A stretch of 64,000 nt of DNA from Melieria omissa (GCA_963971225.1 OZ020267.1:124574068-124638067); one strand, 5' to 3'; shown: positions 1 through 10,620, counted from the stretch's first letter. A program made the numbers and translations. The notes: a model not told the origin generated them from the letters alone.

Positions 1-358
1 TTCAATTCATTGAACATATCTCTAACTACTTTGAAAATTCATTCCCATCACTATCTTCTTTGACTCGAAAAATTCAGTATGTCCGTTTTTATGTTAATTG
101 CGTTGCTTTTGCAGTATCTTCGGTTTTTTCCCTCTCCAGAAAATTTGTGATTTTCGAGTTATGATTTTTTGTATTTAGTGTTTTTGTTTGTTTGTTTTTT
201 GGGAATTTTTTTAGCTATGTAAACTAAGTAAACAGTTTTGGTTGCGCTACTGTTTCCTTCAAGGCAAGAAGGACCATTGCGGTCATTTTGACCGTTTTTC
301 ATTATTAAAGCTTTAGTAGTTATTTACATCAACTTTTGCTTTGGTGACTTTTATTTTC
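1..358. other. AT-rich unique sequence
   Basis: No open frame of note and no terminal repeat was found. It holds T-runs and a short TTTG microsatellite near 186-200. It ends exactly at the TTAA that begins the next element. Confidence 0.5.
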
Positions 359-581
359 TTAACCCTGCTGTTAGGTTAAGCCCATTTGGTCCAATTTTTG
401 GCTTGTTTCCTTTGTAACTTTTGACTAACTATTTAACTATTAATTATTTTTTACATCAGTTATGTTGAGTAAAGAATAAATGAACCAAAATAAATACCAA
501 AAATTTGAATAAATTGTTGTTTTGTACGAAAATTGCAGTATGGACCAAATGGTCACTTTTCTAACCTAACAGCAGGGTTAA
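359..581. mobile_element. TTAA-flanked MITE, 215 bp body, piggyBac-like
   Basis: The ends are inverted copies of each other. The left end starts at 363 with CCCTGCTGTTAGGTTA, followed by CCATTTGGTCCA. The right end, read in reverse, is CCCTGCTGTTAGGTTA followed by CCATTTGGTCCA and finishes at 577. Both sides carry TTAA (359-362 and 578-581), the target preferred by piggyBac transposases. There is no coding capacity, so it would depend on a transposase made elsewhere. The TIR is about 35 bp with a few mismatches, so the copy is moderately old. Assignment to piggyBac rests only on TTAA and the CCC end. Confidence 0.75.
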
Positions 582-1140
582 CGTGAAAATTGTAAATTTT
601 TTTTTTAATTATTTTGTAAAAAATTCGGCATATCAGCAGATGTGATGTATAGTCTTAGGTTAGGGTGGCAGCTAGAAGAGCTCACTTAGGCCAATGTATA
701 GTCTTTGTAGGCATGGAATCCTTGTGGTTTTTTTGGTGTTAAACCATTCAAGTTATGCATAGAATACGAAAAAGTGTCAATTGGTATAAAATATTTTAAT
801 ATTTAATATTTATTTTTAATATTTATTTAATCGTCTACGTCCCAACGTTTTGTCAAGAGAGTAAACAAGAAAAACCTTTTGGTTTTTGCAAACTTGAAAT
901 ATTTTTCTTAACACTTTCGAACCAAAGTTGCCTGAGAGCAACTTTACCTATTTGTCATCTTAAAGCAAAAGAAACGATTGATTGTTTAATTGAATGATGA
1001 GTTTAATTTAATTAGACACCAACAAATTATTACTTTTAGAAGTAAATTCATAGCAAATTACAAAAATTTTACTGTTATCCCGAAAAAAATATTCAATAAT
1101 TTGCAGCGATATCAGGAAAGTTTGTGTTTTAATTAAAGTC
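582..1140. other. AT-rich spacer with an old repeat tail
   Basis: Apart from the tail fragment at about 655-712 I see only AT-rich unique sequence here, with an ATTTAATATTT-type low-complexity stretch near 791-830. No supportable gene. Confidence 0.5.
655..712 (-). repeat. Tail fragment of the LINE/SINE1 3' end
   Basis: The stretch begins TTAGGTTAGGGTGGCAGC and continues to CACTTAGGCC. The reverse complement matches the 3' end of SINE1 (28850-28963) and of the LINE relic at 45205-45500: AATGGGCC-type motif, then GTGTCTC-type motif, then GGCAGCCAC, then CCTAA repeats. It is too short to say whether the source was the LINE or the SINE. Confidence 0.5.
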
Positions 1141-1985
1141 TACGAATTGAAGTCTGCGTTTGATGTCATCGGACGTAACAAGCGAGATGTCACCGCTGCC
1201 TTTGCGGCTATCGAAAGAGAATCTGCCAAAATGGGTCTGGTGGCAAATGAGGGCAAGACGAAGTATATGCTGTCTACACGCAGGGACTCGCAGCGGCTAG
1301 GGTCTCACGTCGAGCCCGACAGGTATGCTTTTGAAGTTGTCAAGGAATTCGTCTACCTTGGCACCGCCATCAACAGCAGCAATGATGTCAGCCTGGAGAT
1401 AACGCGAAGGATAACTCTTGCCAACAGGTGCTACTACGGTCTCGGTAGGCAATTGAGAAGTAGAGACCTCTCTCGACCGACAAAACTTTCACTCTATAAT
1501 TCATTTCTAGATAAGCGTCCTATCTTGCCCGTGCTCCTCTATGGCGCTGAAGCATGGACAATGACACGAAACGACATAGCGGCCCTTGGAGTGTTCGAGA
1601 GGAAGGTGCTTCGCAAAATCTTCGGCCCTGTTCGGGTTGGTGACGACTATCGCATACGAACCAATAACGAGCTGTATGAGCTGTATAAGGACATGGACGT
1701 AGCGCAGCAAATAAACATCCAGCGGCTACGCTGGCTCGGTCATGTCTACCGCATGGACGACGAAGCTCCGGCGAAAAAGGTGTTCGATGCGATGGTTGGA
1801 GGTCGACGGCAAAGAGGGAGGCCGTGTCTCCGGTGGACGGACCAAATTGAAGAGGCCCTGTCATCTCTTGGTGTTACTAACTGGAGAAGGCGCGCGCAAA
1901 GCAGAGGCGCCTGGAGAGAAGTTTTGCGGCAGGCCGTAACCCGATAACGGGTTGTTATGGCCAGTTAAGTAAGTAAGTAAGTGGT
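1141..1985 (+). pseudogene. 5'-truncated RTE-type LINE, C-terminal reverse transcriptase fragment
   Basis: An uninterrupted frame to the stop at 1945-1947 encodes about 266 residues resembling the end of RTE/BovB-clade ORF2. Recognisable blocks are a conserved stretch after the catalytic site (GRNKRDVTAAFAAIERES), then VYLGTAI, LLYGAEAWT, and the terminal RLRWLGHVYRM and RGRPCLRWTDQI blocks. The YADD catalytic motif is missing because the copy begins just after it; the first few codons are host sequence and there is no credible start codon. The 3' UTR is very short and ends in (TAAG)n near 1967-1982, typical of RTE elements. 5' truncation by incomplete target-primed reverse transcription is the usual cause. 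I could not identify a clear target duplication. The intact frame suggests a fairly recent insertion, but it cannot be an active element. Confidence 0.88.
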
Positions 1986-2160
1986 TAGGACTATAGTTAG
2001 TCTCTGTGATGATTCTAACGAAAAGAGCTGCTGAATATCCTTTGCTTTACAAAAACAACAGACCGACTTACAAAGATTCAAAGTCACGGAACTTGACGTC
2101 AAAGGTGCGCCTACTAAAAGCCTCAGAATCACCTAACAATGAGGGCTGACCAGATCTTCT

Positions 2161-2251
2161 TTAACCCTTTCCGACATGAAAATAAACCCGTTCTGTATGA
2201 ATTGTATGGGCTGTAGTCCAATATATTGGACATTGTGACTGAAAGGGTTAA
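2161..2251 (+). mobile_element. 83-bp TTAA MITE, copy 1
   Basis: The body 2165-2247 is flanked by TTAA on both sides and has ends CCCTTTCCGACA and (reversed) CCCTTTCAGTCAC. It contains the 16-bp perfect palindrome GTCCAATATATTGGAC. Three more copies of exactly 83 bp occur at 24543, 35373 and 52699. TTAA duplication and CCC ends point to a piggyBac-type transposase acting in trans. It lies immediately upstream of a LINE relic and may be inserted in it. Confidence 0.85.
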
Positions 2252-2490
2252 GTAGTGGCAAACCCGAACACTTGGCAATCAAAGGGGGAGGCAATAGTTA
2301 GAGACAATGGCCAGCGGTGTTTATTGATAGATTGTAATATGATCTCTGTGCTGGTGGAAGATAGCTTAGTTGGTGCGAACGTTGAAAGACTGGATCTGAA
2401 ACATAAGGACCTTTGTTATGATAACGATTCAGAAGAGATGGAAGAGACTATTATCCACTTTGTGTGCTAGCGTCAGATTATGTAGATTTT
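2252..2490 (+). pseudogene. Relic of RNase-H-bearing LINE, extreme ORF2 C-terminus
   Basis: A 71-residue frame ending at 2470 finishes with VERLDLKHKDLC, a short gap, then EEMEETIIHFVC. This matches the cysteine/histidine motif that ends ORF2 in several non-LTR clades (form: DxCRSC, acidic run, ETIxHFLCxCPAL). The RSC part is deleted and translation stops where CPAL would follow. It is degenerate and non-functional. The related copies in the window (56850 and 61340) are clearer. Confidence 0.5.
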
Positions 2491-2896
2491 ATATGATAAT
2501 TTTTCTTAATTTCTGCTGTCTTATGTATCTGGATCAGGTCGTAGACTGATTTATAGAAATAAAATGTACTGAAAACTTCGCTATGCACTATTCCTGAATA
2601 AACTGAGTGAGCTGTCGCCATTGTGTATTACGAATGTAATTATATTCAACACGAAATATTTATGGTTCCCATGATGCTGATGGGGCTTCCTTTACTTAAC
2701 CCTTTCAAGGTAGACTGAGTTTTTTTCCGTTCTTGACTCGTTAACTTTACATCGTTCAAGGCTTTCACCTTGAATATTGAACACAAATTTTCGTAAAAGA
2801 CATAGATGAACTTTATTTATTTGTTTAAAGTCACATGAGTGACTTGAGTTTACAAACAAATTCCGGAAGATCTATAGAAATTAAAATTTAAAGATG
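2491..2896. other. Unique AT-rich sequence
   Basis: No gene seen. A TTAACCCTTTCAAGG start at 2697 resembles the left end of the TTAA-MITE family, but no matching right end was found nearby. Confidence 0.45.
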
Positions 2897-3241
2897 TTGG
2901 TTGGTTGTAGTGGCTGCCTCTGTATGAGACACACTTAGGTTGTGATACCACAAATTCCACCCGTTGGAAATGTGTATGTAAAACTGTTTTTTTTGTCCAA
3001 CATGTGATACAACACACATTTCCTACAGTTTAAAGCCGAATCCGAACGGCGATTGGCAGTTTTTCTTTCACACTTGCAGGTTTTGCCATTCCCAGCCAAA
3101 AGCGCACTTGTAATTCTCATTCCCTTCATGTGGATAGAGATAGAAGTAAATGAGTGTTTTTTCTAGCGCATGCTAGGAATCGAACCTGGGGCGCTCAGTA
3201 TGAGAAGCCAGCACGCTACCCGCTGAGCTATCGAGGCCGAC
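2897..3241 (-). mobile_element. SINE1 copy A (tRNA-derived SINE)
   Basis: Read on the minus strand it begins at 3241 with a tRNA-like head: A box TAGCTCAGCGGG (3219-3230) and B box GGTTCGATTCC (3176-3186), the internal RNA polymerase III promoter. The body contains the hairpin CGCCGTTCGGATTCGG at about 3034-3051 and ends with GGCAGCCAC plus (CCAAC)n near 2897-2908. It matches SINE1 copy B at 28478-28963 along its length. No clear target duplication is visible (AAAATT-type flanks only). SINEs encode nothing and move with a LINE's reverse transcriptase. Confidence 0.85.
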
Positions 3242-3365
3242 AAAATTAGTTTATACAATTTTTTATTATTTTGGTTGGTATTTGGTGTAGATCAAATTGA
3301 TCTTCTATTCGATTAAGTCGAAAGACCGCTTTGTATTCGTATATACAGGGTGACACAAAATTTGT

Positions 3366-3513
3366 CACTTGGCGCTTAAATTGTCACCCAGTTTTCTTTG
3401 GCTCCAATTTGTTTATGAATGAATGAATAAATAAATCCTTTCTATTCATTCATTCAATGATTCATCAACAAATTAGAGCCAAAGAACACTGGGTGACAAC
3501 TTTTTCGCCACCT
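3366..3513. mobile_element. Fold-back inverted repeat element
   Basis: Left arm 3366-3427 and right arm 3444-3513 are inverted copies: TTGTCACCCAG, then TTCTTTGGCTC, AATTTGTT and GAATGAATGAA, with a loop of about 16 bp. The transcript or single strand would form a hairpin of about 60 bp. A mariner-like CAGGGTGACAC preceded by TA sits just outside at 3344, but I found no matching right end. It may be a truncated Tc1/mariner-type MITE or a fold-back element. Confidence 0.6.
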
Positions 3514-3640
3514 TTTATCATACATTCAACGATTCATACATTTAACATTTCATGCATTAAAAGTTCATATGTTTAACAATTCATGCATTCAACGTTTCGT
3601 TCATTCAATGTTTAACTAGATTACCATCATTGCTCAGTGA
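3514..3640. repeat. Short degenerate ATTCAAYG/ATTCAT repeats
   Basis: Five or six degenerate units of about 20 bp built from CATTCAACGATTCAT-like words lie directly next to the fold-back element and extend the motif of its loop. Probably slippage-derived. Confidence 0.4.
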
Positions 3641-3879
3641 TATGAAAAATACACTTAAAAACTAAATTAAAAAAATTCTATGAATAACTTTCTGTCCCTT
3701 TCTTCTATGAATAACTTGCTTTGCCTCTAACATATCTCTGCCTTTTTAATTTGATTTCTTTAATATTCCTGAAGATATCAAGAAATGGCCACTCAAACCA
3801 TGGTTATAGTTAGTGTAACTTTTATTTTCCCAAACTTTAACTTTCCGTGAGATCAATAATGGTCAGTAACACTAAACAG
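3641..3879. other. Unique AT-rich sequence
   Basis: No gene, terminal repeat or tRNA-like motif was recognised between the repeats and SINE2 copy A. Confidence 0.45.
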
Positions 3880-4216
3880 CAGCCGCCGTAGCTCAGCAGC
3901 GAGTCAAGACTCCGCGAGTTCAATACTCCGTTGCGTTAACACCGAAAAAAAAAGAAAAACAACAATTTTTCTTTCGGCGGCTGCCCTCTCAGCAGGAAAT
4001 GGCAAACCTCTGAGAGTAAAATTGCCTATGAAAAGCTCCCAACTCGCCGTTCAAAATCGGCGTAAAACTGTAGGTCCCTTCCAACCCTGTAAAAACATTC
4101 GCAAGCACAAAATGGTTGGTTGCGGGTAGCTAAGCCTTAGTCTCGTAATGGGGCTGTCGTGCCAGTCAAGAAGAAGAAGAAGAAGAATAAGACGAAGAAG
4201 AAGAAGAAGAACAACA
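3880..4216 (+). mobile_element. SINE2 copy A
   Basis: It starts CAGCCGCCGTAGCTCAG, followed by a deletion of about 18 nt inside the tRNA-like head compared with copy B, so the A box is damaged. It continues with CTCTCAGCAGGAAATGGC, the hairpin domain at about 4045-4062, AAACTGTAGGTCCC, then the family-specific GCCTTAGTCTCG end and an (AAG)n tail (4167-4210). Possible target duplication TAAACA at 3873 and 4221. The long AAG tail suggests a young tail on a damaged head. Confidence 0.85.
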
Positions 4217-5003
4217 ACATTAAACAAACGTGCGTTTCAGTCAAGAACGCCTAATGTGATCGCCGAAAGAAATATTTCCTGATATATAATACAAGTTTCC
4301 GAAACCCTCCTGAGCTTTGGACAAATCTCGCAGATCGAAGAATTTCTTGCCTAAGAAGAAGAAACAGTTATCGTAAGTCGCACTAAACACAATTAAACAT
4401 TCCACATTGGCTTTCTAAAGCAATGAAGTATCGATTATCCAGCACATTTTTACGATCAATTAGACTTGCATTACTTGCACAACATAGAACTCAACTATTT
4501 GATGCAACTATTTTAATTTTTTAGCTGCACGCTTGAAAGTAATTTTTCTTCAACACAAGCAATAACGCCTCGCCCAATCGGTAGTGGACCGCAATCGACT
4601 AAGTGATAACGCCAACAAGTTTGTGTCTAGAGTCTTTTGTTATCTGCGCAACAACGTGGCAACTCCCCGCCACTTATCTGCCTAACTACATGCAACAACA
4701 CTAATCAGCAGCTGCCTAGCAACATCCTGTAGCTGGTTGCAGGTTTTTTCTTTTTAAGCCACAAATCACGCAAACGGAATGAAACGGAACCGAAGAGAAA
4801 TTATCAACGCAGCAACAAAACAAAACTGATGGACGCCCCCTCCCCCCCTTTTTTTGATTCATTCAATTTGAAAAACTGTATTCTCTAAATAAATGTGTGT
4901 TCATATCCAGAAACATATTTCAGCGTTGTATCTTTAACCGTTTTCTCCAAAAAAATTCCTAAAAAAAGTACACTTTTTCGGATCCACAAGGTGAGAACCT
5001 GCC
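4217..5003. other. Unique sequence, no gene seen
   Basis: Mostly unique AT-rich DNA with CAA-rich words (4200-4220, 4690-4830). No splice-bounded frame, tRNA or terminal inverted repeat was recognised. A C-run and T-run occur at 4840-4855. Confidence 0.45.
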
Positions 5004-5135
5004 TTAACCCGTTTTAAGTGGGCGACTTTAAATTTCGTGTACACATTTCTTAAGTGTAAGGTAAGTGTTTCATGATTTAAATGCCAAAAAAAAAATATCG
5101 AGACACAGGGTAAAATTCGGAGGCGAAAGGGTTAA
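5004..5135. mobile_element. Candidate TTAA MITE, 124 bp body
   Basis: TTAA occurs at 5004-5007 and 5132-5135, with ends CCCGTTTTAAG and (reversed) CCCTTTCGCCTCC. The right end matches the CCCTTTCG end of the 894-bp element at 18184-19077; the left end matches only partly. The length and TTAA flanks fit a decayed piggyBac-type MITE, but a chance match is possible. Confidence 0.4.
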
Positions 5136-5795
5136 AGTACACATTAAAAAAGTCATAAAGCTGAAAAGTAAAAAAAAAAATATTTTGCTAATAATTTTCT
5201 TAGGAATGAAAAGTTAAGTGAATGTTAAGTTAATGGAATGAAAAGTTCAAAAATTAGCTAAGCTAATTAAATTTAATTAATTAAATTATTTTATATAAGA
5301 ATCTACGGCGCCTAGGAAGTCTTTAGGATATTTTACTTTGTAACCAGAAAGCTTAGATTAGGCAAATTGGCAAATTATTGTTAGTCATTCTGAACTGAAA
5401 TGAAGCGCATCACAATAAACCACAAGAAAATCCCTTTTTGTTTGTTTTAAGATAGCAGCGGTTAAAACACATATTTCACATATTTTTTCAACAAACATTT
5501 CCAAGCGCAAAATATCTTGTTTCCACTTTCCTTGAAATCATACAACGAAATCTAAAGACTCTTCGTGCCAAATGGCTGCACTATCGGCCAAGTTAATCCC
5601 GGAAATCCCATCGCTAATAAATATTAAATTTACATTGTGCGAGCGCCTATCATAGTCGAACGTTGCTACAGCAGGAGAGCAGCAAGGCGGCCATGACAAC
5701 AACAACAACAACAATAAAGCGAAACTAAAACCTTTTTCGCCAGAACATTGGCCAAGTCAATTTTGTGCTGTTAACACCAAACGCCAAGAAGGCAC
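5136..5795. other. Unique AT-rich sequence
   Basis: No supportable gene. Includes a short (CAA)n tract at 5698-5712. Confidence 0.45.
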
Positions 5796-5935
5796 ATGCC
5801 ATACACACACACATACACACACATATATACATACATATATATTTATAGATATTTGTATAGATGTATGTTGAAGTGTGCTTATAAGTACTATGGAAAGTAT
5901 GTAAGTGTGTGTGTGTGTGTGTATGCTTACCTACA
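5796..5935. repeat. CA/TA and TG microsatellites
   Basis: A (CA)n to (TA)n composite at 5804-5850 is followed by a (GT)n run at 5904-5922. Short frames here encode only THTH/YIYI-type repeats and are not genes. Confidence 0.75.
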
Positions 5936-7330
5936 CACTCCGACATAAATCAAATAACAAATTTACAAGATAAATTTTTGAACACGCTTATTTAACACCT
6001 AACAAGCGTGTTAGATGATTTACAGAAAGAGTGCGCAAAAATACCAATAAGAACAGCAAAAGGCCCGGACGGCGTTAGATGGGTGGAAAATGCCGCGCTG
6101 CCGCTGCTGCAGCAAACGAGGTGCGCGTCGTCGCTGTTGGTGCTGTTGTTAGTTGTGTTGTTGTTGTGGCTGTTGCCAGCGCACTGATGTTGATGTTGAT
6201 GCGGCTCGTGGCTGGTGCTGATGTGTCCGCGCAGCGGTTAAATAATCTATACCGGAAAATTAAAATTCTTAATAACATGCCACAAATAACACAGACACAC
6301 ACAGACACACTCACATACACATATACACACACACGCAGCAAACTGTTAAAATTACATTTTTTGATCAATTTGATTTGAAGCGAAATCGAAGCGGCGCACA
6401 CGCAGCGCAACAATAACAATTTGCGCATTTTTTGCTATAGTTGTTCTTGTTGTTGTTGTTGCAATGTGTGCTTTTATTGCTGATTTTAAATTAAAGCACG
6501 ACGCAAGACGCAGCGCCAGATAAAGGCAAAAATAATAATGAACCACACAAAGCCAGCAAAGACCAGCGTTGGCCAGTCGAGAGAGACCAGCAAATTGTTG
6601 CACTGCAGGTTCATCATCATCAGCAACAACAACAACAACCACAACCGCTGCAACAACGCAGGTGAAGCACACAACACACATCAACAACTGCGGCGCGTAT
6701 AAATCTCGAACAGTTTCAACGGACGGCAGGCAAAATGGCAATAAAAGCAAAACGATGCCGCCAAGACGGAAGGCGGAAGGGGCAACAGTGGGACAAGGGC
6801 GGGGCGCTGAGCAAATGAGCGCCGTGTGTAAGGATTGCAATAAATTTGGAAAGAAATTGATAAGGCGTCAAAATAAATCAAACCAATGACTAATCAATGT
6901 GGGGAAAAAGGTGCGAAAATCGCGCCGACTGTGCAAATGTCATGGCGCAGTTCTATCGTATGTGTGCAAATGTGTGCGTGAGTGTTTGTGTGAGTGTGTG
7001 TGCAGTGCGTTTGTGAGTGTTTTGCGGCAAGTTAAAGTGTGGTATGGCATAGGCAAACGATCGAGCGAAAGATGGGCGAGAGGGGCCAGAGGCAACATCG
7101 AGGCGTGTAGTGCGTGTTGAAATTATCACAAACTGCGCCAAAGTCTTTAAAAAGATCGGCAATTCTACAATTTGTTTTATTCTCGATTTGTTTTGTTGCT
7201 GTCATTGTAAATGAATTTATCACACGGCATGAGTTGACGTGCGGAAATGTTGATTTAAAGGAAATGAAGGTTCAAGTTATGGCAATTTTGGTTGAGATTT
7301 TTGAGGGATTTGGTGGCGTTTGAGACATTG
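5936..7330. other. Less AT-rich unique block with simple repeats
   Basis: A GC-richer stretch with GTT/CAA triplets (6120-6180, 6440-6465, 6620-6650), a (CA)n tract at 6291-6335 and TG-rich sequence at 6958-7015. The many overlapping frames on both strands are compositional. One small frame at 6755-6889 (44 residues, basic, ATG in context AACGATG) cannot be excluded but has no recognisable domain. Such blocks could be regulatory; nothing in the sequence proves it. Confidence 0.45.
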
Positions 7331-7484
7331 GCTTTTCCACAAATATTGGGTTGTGGAAAGAGGAATTCTGTTATACAACATAATATATTCATTAGGAAAC
7401 TACATTAGTTTGCACCAAAAGGTTTCAAAACTTCAATGTAATTTGCCCATTTGACTGGTTTGTACGAAATATTCGTCGCAAATA
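7331..7484. other. Unique spacer
   Basis: No feature recognised. Confidence 0.4.
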
Positions 7485-7900
7485 AGTGGTTAAATAAAAA
7501 AAATAAGTAAAAGTCAATTAAAAATAAATAGTACATTAATGATGATTAAAATTACAAAATGTGAATAAATAAAATTAAGAAATTTAATAAAAAAGCTAGT
7601 AAAATTAAAAAATATTCAAAACTATTTAAATAAATTAAATTAAAAATAAAGAACAAATTAAAGATTAATATAACGAAATTAAAAATAAGAAAAGGAATGA
7701 GAATTAAATAAATTAAATTAAAAAAAATTTAGAATTAAATAATAATTTAAATATAACAATAAACAAAGTTAAAACTAAGCAAAAAGTAAAGAAACGAAAT
7801 TAAAAAGATTTAAAATAAATAAAAGTGGATTTAAATAAAATTAAAAAAAAAAACAATTATAAACAAAATTGATAAACAAAAAATTAATTCATAAAATTGA
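7485..7900. repeat. A-rich low-complexity tract (AAATTAAA words)
   Basis: About 400 bp almost entirely of A and T, made of AAATTAAA, AAATAAAT and AAAATTAAG words. No fixed period is evident. Probably slippage-derived. Confidence 0.65.
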
Positions 7901-8129
7901 TTATAACTCGTGTGTGTTGCCATTGTTTAGCTTTGCAAATGTTTAGCTTTTACAGATAAATTGTTATTCAAATGCTTTTCAGTCACTGATAAACGGGCAC
8001 AGTTGCAGGTAAAAGGTTTTTAGTGGGTCGATGTAGTCATACACTACGCTTGGGTCATGCCATCTTTTTATGATGACAGACAATGACAGTAAAGTTGATA
8101 ACTAGTTCTACTAGTTCTAACTAGTAAGT
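7901..8129. other. Possible body of a third SINE-like repeat
   Basis: This stretch precedes, on the plus strand, a minus-strand tRNA-like head (8130-8206) and would be its body if that is a SINE. It contains ACTAGTTCTA duplicated at 8101-8121. No second copy was found in this window, so its repeat nature is unproven. Confidence 0.3.
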
Positions 8130-8206
8130 AATTCTATCCAGGGATACGAACCGCAACTGTGAAGCTAGTGTTCCAATACTCCAACCATTGAGTTAAGGTG
8201 GTAAAC
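8130..8206 (-). mobile_element. tRNA-like head of a third SINE (or decayed tRNA)
   Basis: On the minus strand the sequence reads A box TTAACTCAATGG (8185-8196) and, about 35 nt later, B box GGTTCGTATCC (8142-8152, one change from consensus), with tRNA-like spacing. The anticodon and acceptor stems do not pair well, so a functional tRNA gene is unlikely. It differs from the SINE1 and SINE2 heads. Confidence 0.5.
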
Positions 8207-10061
8207 TCACATAAAATTTCAACTGAGATGTCACAATTTTGGATGATAAGTGCATATGTAACGAAAAACTTTAAAAACAACCAACAATATTTTTATAATA
8301 ATTTAATTTTAATAGTTTGAATGATTATAATAGGTAATGGCCAACTGCTTTTCAACTTCAGCAACATTTTCGTTTGTGAAAGATACTCACTAAAACTTCA
8401 GTAATTTAGGTTGCGTACTTGTTGTTTGATGAACATTCAGAATAAATCAGATTTATGTATGTAAACTTATAAGGAGAGTTTGTCAAAAGGTAAGGATACA
8501 TTAAAAAAAAAGAATCTTTCTTCTTTCTTTGTTAAGTAGGGAACTTTTCATTTCAAGGTAGTATTTCTTCAATAACCCAATGTAGGGTAGAAAAATTATA
8601 TGAAATCAACACATCTGACATCGAAGTGTGAGCAGCTGAGTGAGTCAAAAAGAGCCGTTTGTGCACCTTTAGCGATTTGTGTGTGTGAAAGAAAAAACGC
8701 CCGTTTGTGTGTATGTAAAATTTGAAATTTGCAATTACTTATTGAAGCATGTTTGATGTAATGCTTTCGCTTATTTGAATTTAGTCAACATGTCTAAATT
8801 TTGTTTTTTTTTTGCTACGAAAGTGGTTATGGTGCTTGCACACCCTGAGGCCACAACCAGTTTGTCGGTTGTTGCGTTGTACTTCTCTATCTGCATAGAC
8901 TCGTATATGTAAATCAAAAATTGCTGTTGTATAATGTATACGCAGTGAGACGAAGTGTACGGTCATTGTTTTTAACTTTCATCTGGAGGGCAAACTTAAA
9001 CTTTGCATGAACTCAGGTGAGTACAAGAAGTACCTAAACACTTTGTATGTGCTTACAAGGAAAGATTATATAATGTATTTATGTATATGTTAAGATGTTT
9101 TAAACTTAAGTTTTTGGACATTGTTATATTGCGATCCAGCGTTTAGTTTTGCTCTGATAAAGTTTTAGAATCAGCAATCTAGTTGGAGTAAAACAAATTT
9201 TGGCGTCTTTATTGAAGATTATTTCAATGACTTTTGAATGAAACTATTTTCTGAGAACTTAGAACTTTATATACATTATGAAGGTTAAGTTGGACTAAGT
9301 TTGAGTATCTCTCAGGGTACTGCCGCTAGATACACAAACCACAAGGACTCAATGGCTTCTAAAATGATCAAATTGAATGCAAATTGCCACTTTACTACAT
9401 GTTGAACACATATGGAAGCCAATCAACGCAGCAGAAGAACGTTAAGTGCGTTTTATAAATTTCAGACAGTCACTGTTGTGTTTAGGCGACAGGCGACTGG
9501 CGAACACAGCAACAGTAGCACTAAGTGCAGCAATAGAAACAACAAACTCAGACGCCGCCTTATGAATGGCGACAATGTGTGCGTACTTTAGAACGCATTA
9601 ATGAACTGCGGCGCAGGCGCACTTCGAAGGAGGTGACAGTCAACAAAACTGTACACATGTATGTATGAATGTATTTTTGTTGCGGGCGTAGTGAACGTGT
9701 GTAGCCTTCGTTGCAATAAAACATTCTAATTGTCAGCGTGCGTTGGCGGACGCATGGCCGCCTGGCTGGCCGTCGTTGGCTAGTCGACGCATGCACCACT
9801 GGCCGTGACAATCAAAGATCCAGAAATAGCAGCAAAGAAATAAAATAACCAAATAGGAGCCTCTGCAGACTACATTTATGAAAATGTAATGCAAAATGCT
9901 AGAAATATTTTTAATACAAAAATTAATTAACCAAAAAGAAATGAAATGCAAGAAAATGTGTTCAAAAAAATTAGCGTTGATTGGCTTTGTCCACCATTTA
10001 TCAGACAAGTGGTAATTGTAGCGTGTGCTATTTTTTCTAGTTATTTCTTTTTTTGTTTCAG
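8207..10061. other. Unique sequence, no gene seen
   Basis: AT-rich to moderate composition. Frames on either strand are short and without recognisable motifs. Near 10045-10061 a pyrimidine tract ends in TTTGTTTCAG, a good splice acceptor used for the candidate exon that follows. Confidence 0.45.
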
Positions 10062-10294
10062 GTTGGCTGATTGTCAGCCGACTGTCGACTAGTGCGGCGG
10101 CCAAGAAGCTAGCCGAGCCGCAATTACGGCAACGTGCCGCAATGGCGCTGGTCGCCCGCTGTTATGCGTGTTACTTGTACGAGTCGACAGGCTCAAATGA
10201 GCAGACGGCAGCCGAGTTGGCGTTGGTTGAAAACGCAGTTTGTTTGGAATTCTTGACGCGTCTTGCTGCACGTTGCAATCAATGTTACAATTAG
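10062..10294 (+). CDS. Candidate 3' terminal exon, unknown product
   Basis: An open stretch of about 77 codons starts directly after a strong pyrimidine tract and AG (10061) and ends with TAG at 10292-10294. Codon third positions are mostly G or C, unlike the surrounding AT-rich DNA. The peptide is Ala- and Cys-containing (for example LVARCYACYLYES) with no family I recognise. AATAAA-type signals follow at about 10378. No initiating ATG precedes it in frame, so if real it is a downstream exon of a plus-strand gene whose other exons lie elsewhere. Alternatives are a chance frame or a conserved noncoding block. RNA evidence would decide. Confidence 0.25.
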
Positions 10295-10369
10295 TTAGAT
10301 TTGTTGAAACACAACTAAACCGTTGGAGTGGAATTGATTGTGCGGACTGGTTTAATTGCATTAAAAGAA
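10295..10369. other. Spacer
   Basis: Downstream of the candidate exon; nothing recognised. Confidence 0.35.
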
Positions 10370-10620
10370 TATGAAAAAATAAAAAAAAAATGTGTTGAGT
10401 TTTTTGTATCAAATTACATTAAAAAATTATTAAAAAAAATTAAAAAATCAATTTCGAGTTTTTTGTATTAAATTTCATTGACAAAATATAAAAAAAAATT
10501 AAAAAAATTAATTTTTAATTTTATGTATTTTGTTTTTATTAAATTGCATTAGAAATATATTTAAAAAATATTGTAAAACTAATTTTTTTTTTGTTTTCAT
10601 TCAAAAAATAAAATTATAGA
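10370..10620. repeat. AT-rich degenerate repeats
   Basis: Three or four degenerate units carrying TTTTTGTATTAAATT and ATTAAAAAA words repeat every 60-90 bp. It looks like a decayed local tandem array. Confidence 0.5.

Noticed and set aside
1141..1947. Intact host or LINE gene
   Set aside because: The frame is open but starts inside the reverse transcriptase, after the catalytic YADD, and lacks a start codon.
2697..2712. TTAACCCTTTCAAGG as a fifth MITE copy
   Set aside because: No matching GAAAGGGTTAA partner within a plausible distance and no palindrome core.
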